A stretch of 64,000 nucleotides of DNA from an uncultured Campylobacter sp. (GCF_937996225.1 NZ_CALKTC010000020.1:1-64000); one strand, 5' to 3'. Positions 26,519 through 35,910 are shown, numbered from the stretch's first letter. Made by a program: numbers and translations. The notes: generated from the letters alone by a model not told the origin.

Positions 26519-27064
26519 ATGAAAACCTGCGTCATTCTCTGCGGCGGCAAAAGCTCGCGTTTCGGCAGCGACAAAACGCTATTTCCATTTCGCGGGCATC
26601 CCAGCATGACGCACTTTCTTTTTTCGCGCTTAAGCCGCGAGTTTGAGCGGGTTTTCGCCTGCGCCAAAAGCTCTAAATTTAATCCTCCGCTTCCTATGAT
26701 CTACGACGAATTTGAGGAATTTTCGCCGATGGGCGCGCTGTATTCGGCGCTAAAGTCCTTTAGCGGCGAGCGTATTTTTATCATCCCCGCCGATATGCCA
26801 TTCGTCGAAATTTCCACCATCCGCGCGCTTAGCGAGCAGGAGGGGCAAATTTGCGTAGCGGGCGATGACCTGCACAGACACAGCCTGTGCGGATTTTTTG
26901 ACGTAGATCTCGCTCCGCGCGCGCTTGAGCTCTACCGCGCAGGAGAGCATAAGATCGGCGCGCTCATCGGATCTGCAAATTCCAAAGTGCTAAATTTCAA
27001 AAACAAAGAGCAGTTTTTAAATATAAATTATCAAAACGATTTAAAGGGCGCAGATGAAATTTAA
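26519..27064 (+). CDS. mobA: Molybdenum cofactor guanylyltransferase
   Basis: About 181 residues. Transfers GMP to molybdopterin to make the MGD cofactor of DMSO-reductase-family enzymes. The GTP-binding start is CVILCGGKSSRFGSDKTLFPF, with the conserved lysine, and IFIIPADMPFVE carries the metal-binding aspartate. I start at the ATG at 26519; ATG or TTG at 26498/26495 would add MEAGEIS. The 3' end overlaps pldA by 11 bases. Confidence 0.9.
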   Translation: MKTCVILCGGKSSRFGSDKTLFPFRGHPSMTHFLFSRLSREFERVFACAKSSKFNPPLPMIYDEFEEFSPMGALYSALKSFSGERIFIIPADMPFVEISTIRALSEQEGQICVAGDDLHRHSLCGFFDVDLAPRALELYRAGEHKIGALIGSANSKVLNFKNKEQFLNINYQNDLKGADEI

Positions 27065-28232
27065 AGCTTTAGCGCTCGCGCTTTGCGCCATGAGTCTAGC
27101 CGCGCAAGATCTATCCGAGCTATACGCAAAGGCCGGCGAATACGAGGCCAGGGGCGATTACAAAAACGCGATGATCTATTACAAAAAGATCGCCGCGGCA
27201 AGTCTAGCGGATAAAGGCGATAAACCGCGCCGAAAAGTCGCAGAAAATTCTACCTCGTCCGAAAAAAACCGCGCTTCACACGATGATACCGCCGTTTTAA
27301 GCTCTACGGTGCCGCAAAATTCTTTAGCACAAAATTCCGCCATGGCAAGATCCAGCGCGCTAAATTCCGCTGCATCAAATTTCGCAGACGCAGGCTCGGT
27401 TGCGTCGGGCTCCGCGTCAAATTTAGCATCATCTAATTCCGCCTCGCTATCTCAGAATTCCACGACATCGAGTTCTGCGATGCAGGACGAACGGAATTTT
27501 CTAGCGCAAAATTCCGCGCCGCAAGGTGAGCAAAATGGCCGAAATTTTGGATTTTTAGGGCTTAAATACTACGAGCCGATCTATATGCTTTTCACCCACG
27601 ATTTTAGTAAAAAGCCCGATCGTAAGGCGGATGAGTTGCATTTTGAGTTTAGCTTCGAGCGCCCGATCACCTACGACGCGCTGGGGCTTGGAGAGAAAAT
27701 TTCATTTGCTTATGCGCAAAATTCCTGGTGGCAGATCACGCAGGATAGCGCGCCTTTTCGCGAAAGCAACTACCGCCCCGAGCTCTACGTTAGCGCGCCA
27801 GTGCCGTTTGCGGACGAGCTAAAGATCGGCGCCATGCACGAATCAAACGGCAAGGGCGGCGAGGAATCGCGCTCGTGGAATAGACTCTACGCGCAAAGCA
27901 CCTGGAGCGCGGACGGGTTTTCGATCACCCCCAGAGCGTGGTATGCGTTTTGGCTGGACCGCACGAACGAGGACATCGCGGATTATCTGGGTTACGGCGA
28001 TCTGCGCGCGTCATACACCTTCGGAAAGCAGCGACTTAGCGCTCTGTGGCGAAATAACCTGCATTTTGACGGCAGTAACCGCGGCGCGATCGAGTTAAAC
28101 TACAGCTTCCCGATCTTTAACAGCGGATTTTACGGCTATCTGCGTTACTTCAACGGCTACGGCGAGAGCCTCGCGGACTACAAACGCAGCGTCAATAAGA
28201 TCGGCATCGGACTTTCTTTCGTAGAATTTTAA
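27054..28232 (+). CDS. pldA: Outer-membrane phospholipase A with low-complexity insert
   Basis: 392 residues, about 60 longer than usual. Signal peptide KFKALALALCAMSLAAQ, then a short helical segment, then a Ser/Ala/Asn-rich stretch (about 55-165) with repeated QNS, NSA and SNS triplets, then the beta-barrel from LGLKYYEPIYMLFTHDF onward. The catalytic site is AMHESNGKGGEESRSWNRLY: His and Ser of H-x-S-N-G and the Asn of SWNR. It hydrolyses phospholipids in the outer leaflet. The barrel ends in FVEF with a terminal aromatic, as needed for barrel insertion. The start overlaps mobA. Confidence 0.93.
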   Translation: MKFKALALALCAMSLAAQDLSELYAKAGEYEARGDYKNAMIYYKKIAAASLADKGDKPRRKVAENSTSSEKNRASHDDTAVLSSTVPQNSLAQNSAMARSSALNSAASNFADAGSVASGSASNLASSNSASLSQNSTTSSSAMQDERNFLAQNSAPQGEQNGRNFGFLGLKYYEPIYMLFTHDFSKKPDRKADELHFEFSFERPITYDALGLGEKISFAYAQNSWWQITQDSAPFRESNYRPELYVSAPVPFADELKIGAMHESNGKGGEESRSWNRLYAQSTWSADGFSITPRAWYAFWLDRTNEDIADYLGYGDLRASYTFGKQRLSALWRNNLHFDGSNRGAIELNYSFPIFNSGFYGYLRYFNGYGESLADYKRSVNKIGIGLSFVEF

Positions 28233-28477
28233 AAGGCGAGCTTGGATCAAAAAGCCTGAAATTCTGCGGCGAAATTTTATCCACATAAAATATAAAATTC
28301 GCAGCTTTTTGCTCTACGCCGCTAAACTTTAAAAAGCAAAATTTAGCGGAACAAATCGCCTTAAATTTTGCGGACGGAATTTCGCCTATCGTACCAAATC
28401 CCCGCAGGTAGAATTTCTTAGAAATTAATATTCTTTTAGCTAAAATTACGGATTAAATTTCATCAAAGGATCAAGAA

Positions 28478-29404
28478 ATGGCACAAATTCAAGAGGCCGA
28501 GCTCATCTGGAAAGACGGCAAGCTAATCCCATGGGCGGAGGCCACTACTCACGTTTTGACGCACTCTTTGCACTACGGAAACGCCGTATTTGAGGGCGTA
28601 CGCGCTTATAAAACCGATAAAGGCTACGCGATTTTTCGCTTGGATGAGCACACTCGCAGGCTTGAAATTTCGGCAAAACTCTGCCTAATCAAGCTTCCGT
28701 TTAGCTTCGAGCAGCTCCGTAAGGCTCAGATCGACGTCGTCGCGAAAAACCGCTTCGATCAGACCGTCTATATCCGCCCGCTAGCATACTTCGGCTACGG
28801 CTCGATGGGTGTTTCATCTACGAACTGCCCGGTAAACGTCATCGTCGCAGCATGGCAATGGGGCGCGTATATGGGCGAAGAGGCGCTACGCAAAGGGATC
28901 AAAGCTAAAATTTCATCGTGGATGAAGCCGGCGCAATTTTCGATGATGGCAAAAGCCAAGGCGAGTGCGAATTATTTTAACTCGCAGATGGCAAATTTTG
29001 AGGCGGTCGATGCGGGATACGATGAGGCGATACTGCTCGATCCGCAAGGCTTCGTCGCAGAGGGGCCGGGCGAGTGCTTATTCATCGTAAAAGAGGGCGT
29101 CATCATCACTCCGCCGAACGACACCAGCCTAGAGAGTATCACTCAAAACTCGGTCATCGAAATCGCGCGCAGTCTAGGCTACGAAGTCCGCAGAGAGCGC
29201 ATCGCTCGCGATCAGCTCTATGCCGCGGACGAGGCGTTTTTTACCGGCACCGCCGCGGAGGTCACGCCGATTAGCAATATCGACGGCAGGATCATCGGCA
29301 AGGGCGAGATGGGAGAGATCACGAGCCGCTTGCAAAAGGCGTATTTCGCGGTAGTCACGGGCAAAGACCCTAAATTTGAGCACTGGCTCACATACGTTAA
29401 ATAA
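28478..29404 (+). CDS. ilvE: Branched-chain amino acid aminotransferase
   Basis: 308 residues of PLP fold type IV. It transfers the amino group between glutamate and Leu, Ile or Val. Motifs: VLTHSLHYGNAVFEGVRAY near residue 28, the PLP lysine in MAKAKASANYFNSQMA near 165, EGPGECLFIVKEG near 200, and GTAAEVTPI near 263. Start at the ATG at 28478, behind AAAGGATCAAGA. The next gene starts 8 bases later; the pair ilvE-SPFH is also found in C. jejuni. Confidence 0.95.
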   Translation: MAQIQEAELIWKDGKLIPWAEATTHVLTHSLHYGNAVFEGVRAYKTDKGYAIFRLDEHTRRLEISAKLCLIKLPFSFEQLRKAQIDVVAKNRFDQTVYIRPLAYFGYGSMGVSSTNCPVNVIVAAWQWGAYMGEEALRKGIKAKISSWMKPAQFSMMAKAKASANYFNSQMANFEAVDAGYDEAILLDPQGFVAEGPGECLFIVKEGVIITPPNDTSLESITQNSVIEIARSLGYEVRRERIARDQLYAADEAFFTGTAAEVTPISNIDGRIIGKGEMGEITSRLQKAYFAVVTGKDPKFEHWLTYVK

Positions 29405-29412
29405 GGACACAC

Positions 29413-30492
29413 ATGCCGGCGGATTTGAATGATTATTTTAATAAGAAAAACAGCGACAAAAAAGGCGGGAATTTAAATTTTAAAATTCCTAATTTCGGGG
29501 GGATGGGCAAGTTTAGCGGCGTGATTTACGCGATAATCGCGATAATAGCGCTGCTCGTGATCTCAAAACCCTTCGTCACGATCCAATCCGGCGAGGTGGG
29601 GATCAAGTCAAATTTAGGCAAATACGATCCGACGCCTCTTGGCGCGGGACTTCACTTTTTCGTGCCGTTCATACAGGACGTATTCGTCGTAGATACTCGT
29701 ACGCGTATCATCAACTACACTAGCAGCGAAGATATGAGCGCGGGTATCGCTACTAAAAGCGGCACCGCAGGCGGTATCATTAGTAAAAACTCGCTTTCGG
29801 TGCTAGACTCGCGAAATTTGCCCGTCAGCATCGACATCACCGTGCAATACAGGCTCAATGAAGCCACGGCGCCCAACACGATCGCCGAGTGGGGCTTTTT
29901 GTGGGAGGATAAGATCATCGATCCGCGCGTAAAGGACGTCGTGCGTAGCGTCATCGGCAACTATGCCGCCGAGGAGCTACCTACCAAACGCGACGAGATC
30001 GCTAGAGCGATCGACGACGGCATCCGCAAAAATATCGAAGCACTGCCGAATTCACCCGTAGATCTGCTAGCCGTGCAGCTTCGCGAGATCATCCTGCCGG
30101 CGAAAGTAAAGGAGCAGATCGAGAGCGTACAGATCGCCAAGCAAGAGGCTGAGCGCACCAAATACGAGGTCGAGCGCGCAAATCAAGAGGCGCTTAAAAA
30201 GGCTGCTCTTGCCAAAGGTAACGCAGACGCCGTCAAAATCGAGGCTCAAGGCCGCGCCGATGCCGCTAAGATCGAGGCTGACGCGCAAGCCTACGCCAAC
30301 AAAGAGGTCGCAAAGAGCTTGGATGCAAATCTTTTAAGCCTCAAGCAGATCGAGACGCAGGCTAAATTTAATGAGGCGTTGCGCGAAAACAGCGACGCAA
30401 AAATTTTCCTAACGCCGGGCGGCGCGGTGCCTAATATCTGGGTCGATACGAAAGATAAGGCGAAGCAAAGCGCCATCGAGCGGGAAAATTAA
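29413..30492 (+). CDS. SPFH/prohibitin-family membrane protein
   Basis: 359 residues. One N-terminal membrane helix (about 37-56, VIYAIIAIIALLVIS), an SPFH domain to about 230 (VQSGEVGIKSNLG start, DVFVVDTRTRIINY, LPVSIDITVQYRL), and a long coiled coil of Glu, Ala, Lys and Gln (about 230-320; AKQEAERTKYEVERANQEAL). It should form large ring assemblies on the membrane, as prohibitin or HflK/HflC do; no protease gene is next to it. It ends in a short polar tail. Coupled in expression to ilvE by close spacing. Confidence 0.9.
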   Translation: MPADLNDYFNKKNSDKKGGNLNFKIPNFGGMGKFSGVIYAIIAIIALLVISKPFVTIQSGEVGIKSNLGKYDPTPLGAGLHFFVPFIQDVFVVDTRTRIINYTSSEDMSAGIATKSGTAGGIISKNSLSVLDSRNLPVSIDITVQYRLNEATAPNTIAEWGFLWEDKIIDPRVKDVVRSVIGNYAAEELPTKRDEIARAIDDGIRKNIEALPNSPVDLLAVQLREIILPAKVKEQIESVQIAKQEAERTKYEVERANQEALKKAALAKGNADAVKIEAQGRADAAKIEADAQAYANKEVAKSLDANLLSLKQIETQAKFNEALRENSDAKIFLTPGGAVPNIWVDTKDKAKQSAIEREN

Positions 30493-30557
30493 AATTTCAG
30501 GCGGCTATGCGCCCCGACTTCGCGAGATAAATTTGATAGCAAGTTGCTTTGGGCGCA

Positions 30558-30591
30558 TAAGCTTAACTCGCGATTTTGTGAGTTAAGCTTA
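30558..30591. repeat. 12-base perfect inverted repeat behind the SPFH gene
   Basis: TAAGCTTAACTC (30558-30569) and GAGTTAAGCTTA (30580-30591), with a 10-base loop. No T run follows, so it is not a standard terminator. A second hairpin (GACGAGC and GCTCGTC) follows near 30613-30635. The rest of the 297-base gap up to hisIE shows nothing else. Confidence 0.7.
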
Positions 30592-30789
30592 GCGGCGAGT
30601 GAAAGCTCGTGACGAGCAGAACTCGCGCTCGTCGCAGCCTAAGCCTAGCGGTCGCTTAAAATTTAGCCGCCAGGTTTACTCTTTAAATTTACTAGCTAGG
30701 CGCGCCGCTTCGTAAATTTCAATAACTCAAATTCCGCGTACGGCGGCTAAATTTAAAGCGTGCGCGACTTTGCAAACTAAGGATCAAAG

Positions 30790-31842
30790 ATGAAGGTAGA
30801 TTGGCAAAAACTGGGCGGACTACTCCCCGCGATCGTGCAAGATACAAGTGACGGCGCGGTTTTGATGCTCGCGTATATGAACGAAGAGGCGTTAAGCCTG
30901 ACGCTGAACACCGGCTACGCGCACTACTTCTCGCGCAGCAAGGGGCGCATCTGGAAAAAGGGCGAGAGCAGCGGTCACGTTCAGCTCGTGCGAGAGGCGT
31001 TTTTAGACTGCGACAACGACACATTGCTACTTAAGGTAGAGCAATGCGGCGGATCCGCCTGCCACACGGGCGCGCGAAGCTGTTTTTTCAAAGAGATTTC
31101 GCTGCAAAAATGCGGCGAAAATGTGGGGAGCTTGATCGCTTGCGGCGCGATAAATTTTGCAGAGCACGGCTCTGCAACCTCTCTCGTGCAGAAAAATTCC
31201 GCGAATTCTCGCACAGAGCAGAATTCCGCTTCCTGCGACGGCTCGGCGGATTACGCGCCCCAAAATTCTATTGCCCGTGACGGCTCGCAAAATTTTATGC
31301 CTCAAAATTCCACTGCCTCTTGCAATCGGCAAAGCTCTGCGACACAAAATTTTACGGCAGCAAATTTCATCGCGACGAATTCCTCCGCAGAGCGCAGTAC
31401 TCAAAATTTAGACGCCGTCTCGCAAAATTCTACGCTCGAAAACTCTACGGAAAAAAGCCCGTACGGAATTTTAGACGAAATTTATCATGTTTGCTTGGAT
31501 CGCAAGCTAAACGGCGAGCCCGCGCTATCCTACGTCGCCTCGCTCTACGCGAAGGGCGAAAACGCCTATCTCAAAAAGATCGCCGAAGAAGCGTGCGAGT
31601 TCGCGCTGGCGTGCAAGGATCTCTCGCGTAGCAAGCTTTACGCAGACGTAGCGCGCGAAAGCTTCGGCGAACACAGAGCGGGCGAGCCGCGATACGACGT
31701 GGTTTACGAGGGAGCGGATCTTTTATTTCACCTTCTGCTCGCACTTGCAGCGCACAATATCCATCCGGACGCCCTGCTTGACGAGCTAGCGCGCAGGCAA
31801 GGAAAAAGCGGCATCGAAGAAAAGCGCAGCCGAGAAAAATGA
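30790..31842 (+). CDS. hisI: Bifunctional phosphoribosyl-AMP cyclohydrolase / phosphoribosyl-ATP pyrophosphatase with low-complexity linker
   Basis: 350 residues; the fused enzyme is normally about 205-235. It performs histidine steps 2 and 3. The HisI half (1-105) has the metal site DCDND (73-77) and zinc cysteines in [15 protein letters not shown]. The HisE half (about 225-345) has [19 protein letters not shown] and [17 protein letters not shown], with the acidic metal ligands. Between them lie about 105 residues rich in Asn, Ser, Thr, Ala and Gln (QNS, NFT and NSTA repeats). The linker is encoded by repeated AAAATTCC/AAAATTT words. The ATG at 30790 follows AAGGATCAAAG. Other his genes are elsewhere. 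Confidence 0.94.
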   Translation: MKVDWQKLGGLLPAIVQDTSDGAVLMLAYMNEEALSLTLNTGYAHYFSRSKGRIWKKGESSGHVQLVREAFLDCDNDTLLLKVEQCGGSACHTGARSCFFKEISLQKCGENVGSLIACGAINFAEHGSATSLVQKNSANSRTEQNSASCDGSADYAPQNSIARDGSQNFMPQNSTASCNRQSSATQNFTAANFIATNSSAERSTQNLDAVSQNSTLENSTEKSPYGILDEIYHVCLDRKLNGEPALSYVASLYAKGENAYLKKIAEEACEFALACKDLSRSKLYADVARESFGEHRAGEPRYDVVYEGADLLFHLLLALAAHNIHPDALLDELARRQGKSGIEEKRSREK

Positions 31843-32071
31843 CGCGTAAAATTTAATCGTGAAGGCGCCGCTCGCCCGCTTTGCGCGGCGAGCAAAATTT
31901 AAAAAGTGTTGCCGAAATTCTGTGCCGAATTTCAACGACGAAAGTATATTTCAACCGCGCTATTATCGCAAAATTTAATTTTGTTGCGCGTGCAAATCCG
32001 CGCGTAAATTTCAGCGCCTTGCGCAAATCGTAAAATTTCACTAAAATTTTAAAATCAAATTTAAAGGATAG

Positions 32072-32971
32072 ATGATGAGGCAGATCACGATGCAGGAGGC
32101 TTTGGACGCGGTTAGCGAGCGCTACTGCAAAGGCCATCACTACGAAAATGTGGCACTTACCGATGAGATGGTGCGCCGCATCTGCGAGGTAAAAAGCCTC
32201 GTAAATATGGGCTTTATAGCCACATCGATTACGGACGCGGCGCTACAGCATCTAGCCGCGCTGCCGAAGCTTGCGTATCTGTTTTTGCAAGATAGCGATA
32301 AGATAAGCGGCGAGGGGTTTAGATACTTTGCAGCACACGTCAAGCTCGAACACATCGGCATCGAGAACGTCAGCATCACGGATGAGGGGCTAAAAGCGAT
32401 CGTGCAAATCCCAAAGCTAAAATCGCTGCGCCTAGTCAATTCATGCGTGAGCTTTGCGGGGCTGCTAGCCGCGGCGGATACGAAAATCCAGTTTTATCTA
32501 GACGGCGGGCGCTTTAGCAAGGAGCAGATTGCGGAGTTTGAGCAGGCGCAAAGAGACGCCGCAAAGAGCAAAAAGAAGCTTGATCCGCAGGACGCTGCGG
32601 CGGCGCAGAGTGCACTTTTAGAATTTTTCACGGCGATGAGCGAGTGGGAGAAATTTGCCGCTTCGCGAATCGATGACGCGGACGACGGCGAGGTGCAGCG
32701 CAGATGCGACGAGCTCTTTGCGCGCTACTGCACGCCCGTTAGGCGCAGCGGCTTCCGCCCCGAGGGCATCTCATTTTCGATGATGGAGGGCGGCACCTAC
32801 GGCGGGTACGAGCTAACGGACGCCGAATGCGAGAGCAAAAATAAAATTTACATCTACGCCAAGGACGAACACGGCTTTGCGCGCCGCTTCCTGCTCGTGC
32901 GCAAAGACGGACGCTGGCTCGTAGATAAGCGCCAAGGCATGAGTGGCGGCTGGAAAAGCCGCGGGCTGTAA
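32072..32971 (+). CDS. LRR-like N-terminus joined to NTF2-like (immunity-type) C-terminus
   Basis: 299 residues. Residues about 25-150 are irregular leucine-rich repeats (VNMGFIATSITDAALQHLAALPKLAYLFLQDSDKI; VKLEHIGIENVSITDEGLKAIVQIPKLKSLRLVNS). After a charged linker (160-185), ALLEFFTAMSEWEKFAASR begins an NTF2-like domain ending in RRFLLVRKDGRWLVDKRQGMSGGW, the form found in NTF2-fold immunity proteins of polymorphic toxin systems. No toxin gene is adjacent, although a broken small gene follows on the same strand. Cytoplasmic, no signal peptide. The toxin-immunity role is inference. ATG ATG start behind AAAGGA. Confidence 0.75.
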   Translation: MMRQITMQEALDAVSERYCKGHHYENVALTDEMVRRICEVKSLVNMGFIATSITDAALQHLAALPKLAYLFLQDSDKISGEGFRYFAAHVKLEHIGIENVSITDEGLKAIVQIPKLKSLRLVNSCVSFAGLLAAADTKIQFYLDGGRFSKEQIAEFEQAQRDAAKSKKKLDPQDAAAAQSALLEFFTAMSEWEKFAASRIDDADDGEVQRRCDELFARYCTPVRRSGFRPEGISFSMMEGGTYGGYELTDAECESKNKIYIYAKDEHGFARRFLLVRKDGRWLVDKRQGMSGGWKSRGL

Positions 32972-33093
32972 ATTTGAGCGCAAAATGGGAGTTTAAATTT
33001 CATCTGCGGCGCGATCGCAAGATAAAATTTAGCCTGCCGCGGGCACTGTGATAAAATTTCATCGGCGCTGCGAAAACAAATATAAGAGGGCAA

Positions 33094-33355
33094 ATGAGCG
33101 GTAAAATTTCTGCGCACGACGCGCACGGCGATCAAAGAAAGGTGCGAATGAAGAGGCAAATTTTCTCCGAGCTGGGCGGCTTCGTGATAAAGGGTCCTCG
33201 CGCTGCTAGCGCGCTATCTGGATGAGCACGGGCTTGCAAACGGGGACGTTCTTGCTTATTTTACGCAGACCGAGCACGGGGACGCGGTCACAGAAGAGGG
33301 CATCGCCGTGCCGATATTGGGCGTTCGCAGCTTTAAAATTTCACAACGCTTATAA
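33094..33355 (+). pseudogene. Frameshifted small gene of unknown family
   Basis: The ATG at 33094, behind AAGAGGG, opens MSGKISAHDAHGDQRKVRMK and RQIFSELGGFVIKG, then reads out of frame to a stop at 33225. In the next frame from 33194 the sequence VLALLARYLDEHGLANG...GIAVPILGVRSFKI continues to a stop at 33355. Removing one G of the GGG at 33192-33194 joins the two into an 86-87-residue product (FVIK-VLALLARYL). It lies 120 bases behind the LRR/NTF2 gene and may have been its partner. Family not recognised. Confidence 0.6.
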
Positions 33356-33495
33356 TCCGCTATATAATGACGCTGGAGTTTAGCGGCACTAATGTATTTT
33401 TTTAGAAGTCAATGTTTAATCAAAATTTTATAATTTTAGATGTGGAATTTGCGTTTAAATCAATTAAATTTAAGCCGCCAAAGACGGCTTAAATT

Positions 33496-34383
33496 TCACC
33501 TCTCAAAAACGAAAATTTTATTCGTTCCGTTTTCTCTGGACGCGACGTAGAATTTACCCTCTTTGATAGCGAGCGCATGGGCATCGCTCGTACCTTCAAA
33601 GCTATAAACCTCCACGATCTTTCTGCTGCGCGGATCGAGCTTTAGGATGCTTGAGTATTGCTTCGAGAGCAGATAAACAAACTCGCCGTTCGCATCCATA
33701 CCCGTGACGTAGTAGTCGTTTATATCCCTGCCGTCTTTTACGCCGAGAGCCTCATCGAAGCTCGGCACGAACTCGCTCGATAGTAGATTATCGGCATCGC
33801 TAAAGCTCGCTATGCTCCAGCTCGCTTTGATGTCGTCGGGCACGCTGGCGACGAAAAACTCGCCGTAGAAATCCGAGTGATCCCACGAAAGTATGAACTG
33901 CTGTTTGGCGCGCACAGTGGAGTAGCGGTCCTTGAAATCGAGCGTGAAATTTTCGTATCCGTCGTGCAGATAGCGCCACGCCTTGTTTGCTTCCTCTTTG
34001 CTTTGATTCGGTGCGGGCTTGAAAAACTCATAGGTTTTATTATAGCTCATGAGCCCTACCGAGCCTTTAAAAAAGCTCGCCGCGACGGTCTCTTCCATCT
34101 GCATTATCCAATCGGGCGTGCTTCGTAGATAGCTTTTTACGGTTTTTAGCTCGCCGTCCATTTCGTAGAGCTCGAATTTTAGCGTACCGAGCAAGAAGCT
34201 TCCGCTTGCCGCGTCGTAGTCAAGCCCCGTGACTGGATTATTGTTGTTTAAATTTGGCGTTATCTCGCCGCTTTTGCGTAACGGCGTTAAATTTGTCACT
34301 GCGCCGCCCGCAGGATTTAGATTAAACTCGCCGCCAAACGCCAGTGTGGCGCACAATAGGGTTAAATTTAGAAATCTTTTCAT
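33496..34383 (-). CDS. Exported propeller-like protein, probably the split-off periplasmic half of DsbI
   Basis: 295 residues from the ATG at 34383, 8 bases behind the dsbI stop. Signal peptide KRFLNLTLLCATLAFGG, then repeated strand patterns typical of a beta-propeller (GLDYDAASGSFLLGTLKFELYEMDG; VTGMDANGEFVYLLSKQYSSILKLDPRSRKIVEVYSFEG; HALAIKEGKFYVASREN). It has no cysteine beyond the signal peptide. In C. jejuni and H. pylori DsbI, as I recall, a DsbB-like membrane part is followed by a periplasmic propeller in the same chain; here the propeller is a separate gene with its own signal. The role in disulfide formation is inferred from the operon. Confidence 0.75.
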   Translation of the reverse strand: MKRFLNLTLLCATLAFGGEFNLNPAGGAVTNLTPLRKSGEITPNLNNNNPVTGLDYDAASGSFLLGTLKFELYEMDGELKTVKSYLRSTPDWIMQMEETVAASFFKGSVGLMSYNKTYEFFKPAPNQSKEEANKAWRYLHDGYENFTLDFKDRYSTVRAKQQFILSWDHSDFYGEFFVASVPDDIKASWSIASFSDADNLLSSEFVPSFDEALGVKDGRDINDYYVTGMDANGEFVYLLSKQYSSILKLDPRSRKIVEVYSFEGTSDAHALAIKEGKFYVASRENGTNKIFVFER

Positions 34384-34391
34384 CTTCAGCC

Positions 34392-35147
34392 TCACTTCGG
34401 TAAATTCGGTAGTTTTGGATTCCAGCTTTCGCGAAAATCAATTTCGGTCTCTTCCCAGTGATCAAGCTCCCAAAACCACTTTGACGGATCGATGCTCATG
34501 CGCGAAGGCGTCGCGGAGGCTAGATAGGGCGGCGGGCCTGCGGTGATGAAAGCCTGGACGCAGTTAAAAGCCATGATGATCGCAAAGGCTGCCACGGCTA
34601 TCTTACCTAGCGCGAAGCTCGGCAGAACCGCGCCGTATGCGCCCTCTTCGCTTTTTTGCATTATTTTACCTACGTTTTTGCTTAGCAGCAAAATCACGCC
34701 CAAAAATATAATGACGCAAAAATGCACCACTACGACCCAAAACTGCGTATGTGCGCCTAAAATTTCAAGCCCGAAGCCCTGCTTGATGTCGAGGTAGCCG
34801 CCGCCGGTGCCGTCAAGGCTGTAGTGTAAAAAGCCGTCGTATAGCCCGAGGCACGCTAAAAAGAGGATTGCAGCGAGGTATTTGACCTTAAAGCCGTATC
34901 TAACGATAACTAGCGCCATAAACGAGATCGCTACCATGCAAAATCTCTCGTGCCAGCACATGATGCAGGGGCTATCGCCCATGCCAAAGCCCAAAACCAA
35001 ACACGCGATACCTACGGGCAGGGCGATGAGGGCGAGGGCAGCAAGGGCGAAAAGATTAAAAAACCGCTTTTCATCTTCGTCCCAGCCCGCAGAAATCTCG
35101 GCGCCGCGAATGAGGCTTTGAGACATTTTATCTTGCAAACTTTTCAT
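34392..35147 (-). CDS. dsbI: DsbI/DsbB-type disulfide oxidoreductase, membrane part
   Basis: 251 residues. The first periplasmic loop contains GDSPCIMCWHERFCMV: the CXXC and R of DsbB/DsbI. About five hydrophobic helices follow the N-terminal cytoplasmic stretch. There is no second cysteine pair of the DsbB type in the later loop (YSLDGTGGGYLDIKQGFG), which differs from classic DsbB. The C-terminus (about 205-251) is periplasmic. It re-oxidises a DsbA/DsbL-type partner using quinone; that partner is not in the window. It is the middle gene of a dba-dsbI-propeller transcript, with 9 bases between dba and dsbI. Confidence 0.85.
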   Translation of the reverse strand: MKSLQDKMSQSLIRGAEISAGWDEDEKRFFNLFALAALALIALPVGIACLVLGFGMGDSPCIMCWHERFCMVAISFMALVIVRYGFKVKYLAAILFLACLGLYDGFLHYSLDGTGGGYLDIKQGFGLEILGAHTQFWVVVVHFCVIIFLGVILLLSKNVGKIMQKSEEGAYGAVLPSFALGKIAVAAFAIIMAFNCVQAFITAGPPPYLASATPSRMSIDPSKWFWELDHWEETEIDFRESWNPKLPNLPK

Positions 35148-35156
35148 TGCTCGCTC

Positions 35157-35324
35157 CTAAAAATTCCCCATAGGCACGACGGCAAATTTATTCACCCATG
35201 CCATCATGATGACGAGTATTGCGATACCCGCAATACCAAAGCCCATAACCGCGCGCTTTTTCTCAGGTCTAAACCACAACAAAAGGCCCGCGACGAAAAA
35301 CATCAGAACCATTAAAAATTCCAT
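35157..35324 (-). CDS. dba: Dba-like small membrane protein (55 residues)
   Basis: A small frame from the ATG at 35324, behind GAAAGGAGAAAAT, an excellent ribosome binding site. The sequence starts MEFLMVLMFFVAGLLLW, continues FRPEKKR, has a second helix VMGFGIAGIAILVIMMAW, and ends VVPMGNF. Two membrane helices with a short basic turn match the Dba protein encoded directly upstream of dsbI in C. jejuni, where it is needed for DsbI function. The call rests on size, topology and position. Confidence 0.75.
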   Translation of the reverse strand: MEFLMVLMFFVAGLLLWFRPEKKRAVMGFGIAGIAILVIMMAWVNKFAVVPMGNF

Positions 35325-35910
35325 ATTTTCTCCTTTCTTACTGAAATTTAATATCGTAAAAATATTACTATTTTGCTTATTAGACGTATATTAAAAATTA
35401 TGTTTTTATCAGTATAAATAAATTTTTATGAAATTTCATGATACTAAAATAGCTATTTTTAAGAAAATTTTTTCTATTTCAGCTTGATTTAAATTTATCT
35501 AAAGCATTTCGATTAGCCTGATTTTGCTTGTGCGAGTCGCGTGATAAAACGCCACGCGATTGAAATTATAAAATTAGCAAGAAGATGAACAATGACTTTT
35601 AGCGCAGCGGCAAGCGAGTGGGGGGCAATCATCGCTGGGGCGCATCCATTTTTCTTGCGGCGGAGCGGTCTCTTGCATTATGTCTATCTTCTTATGTTTA
35701 GGCTGTATTCTTGCACCGCGTTTTCCCCTACTGAGTCCTCGTTTCGGTAGCGGACGCCGCCTCGTTGATAGCAAGCAACACCTTGCGATCGGTTTATGTC
35801 GGTTGCGGATGCTGGTTTATTGTGCAGTTATTTCGGCTTGCATTGCGCAATGAAATTTTGAAATTTTACAAAGCTTACCCAAGCCGATCACTTTAAATTT
35901 TTGCTCGTTC
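35325..35910. other. Gap upstream of dba without a supported gene
   Basis: The first 170 bases are strongly A/T-rich and should hold the promoter of dba-dsbI on the minus strand. The rest (35500-35910) has short frames on the minus strand (for example 35574-35774) with odd composition; none is supported. It borders the AraC relic, so part may be decayed sequence. Confidence 0.4.
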
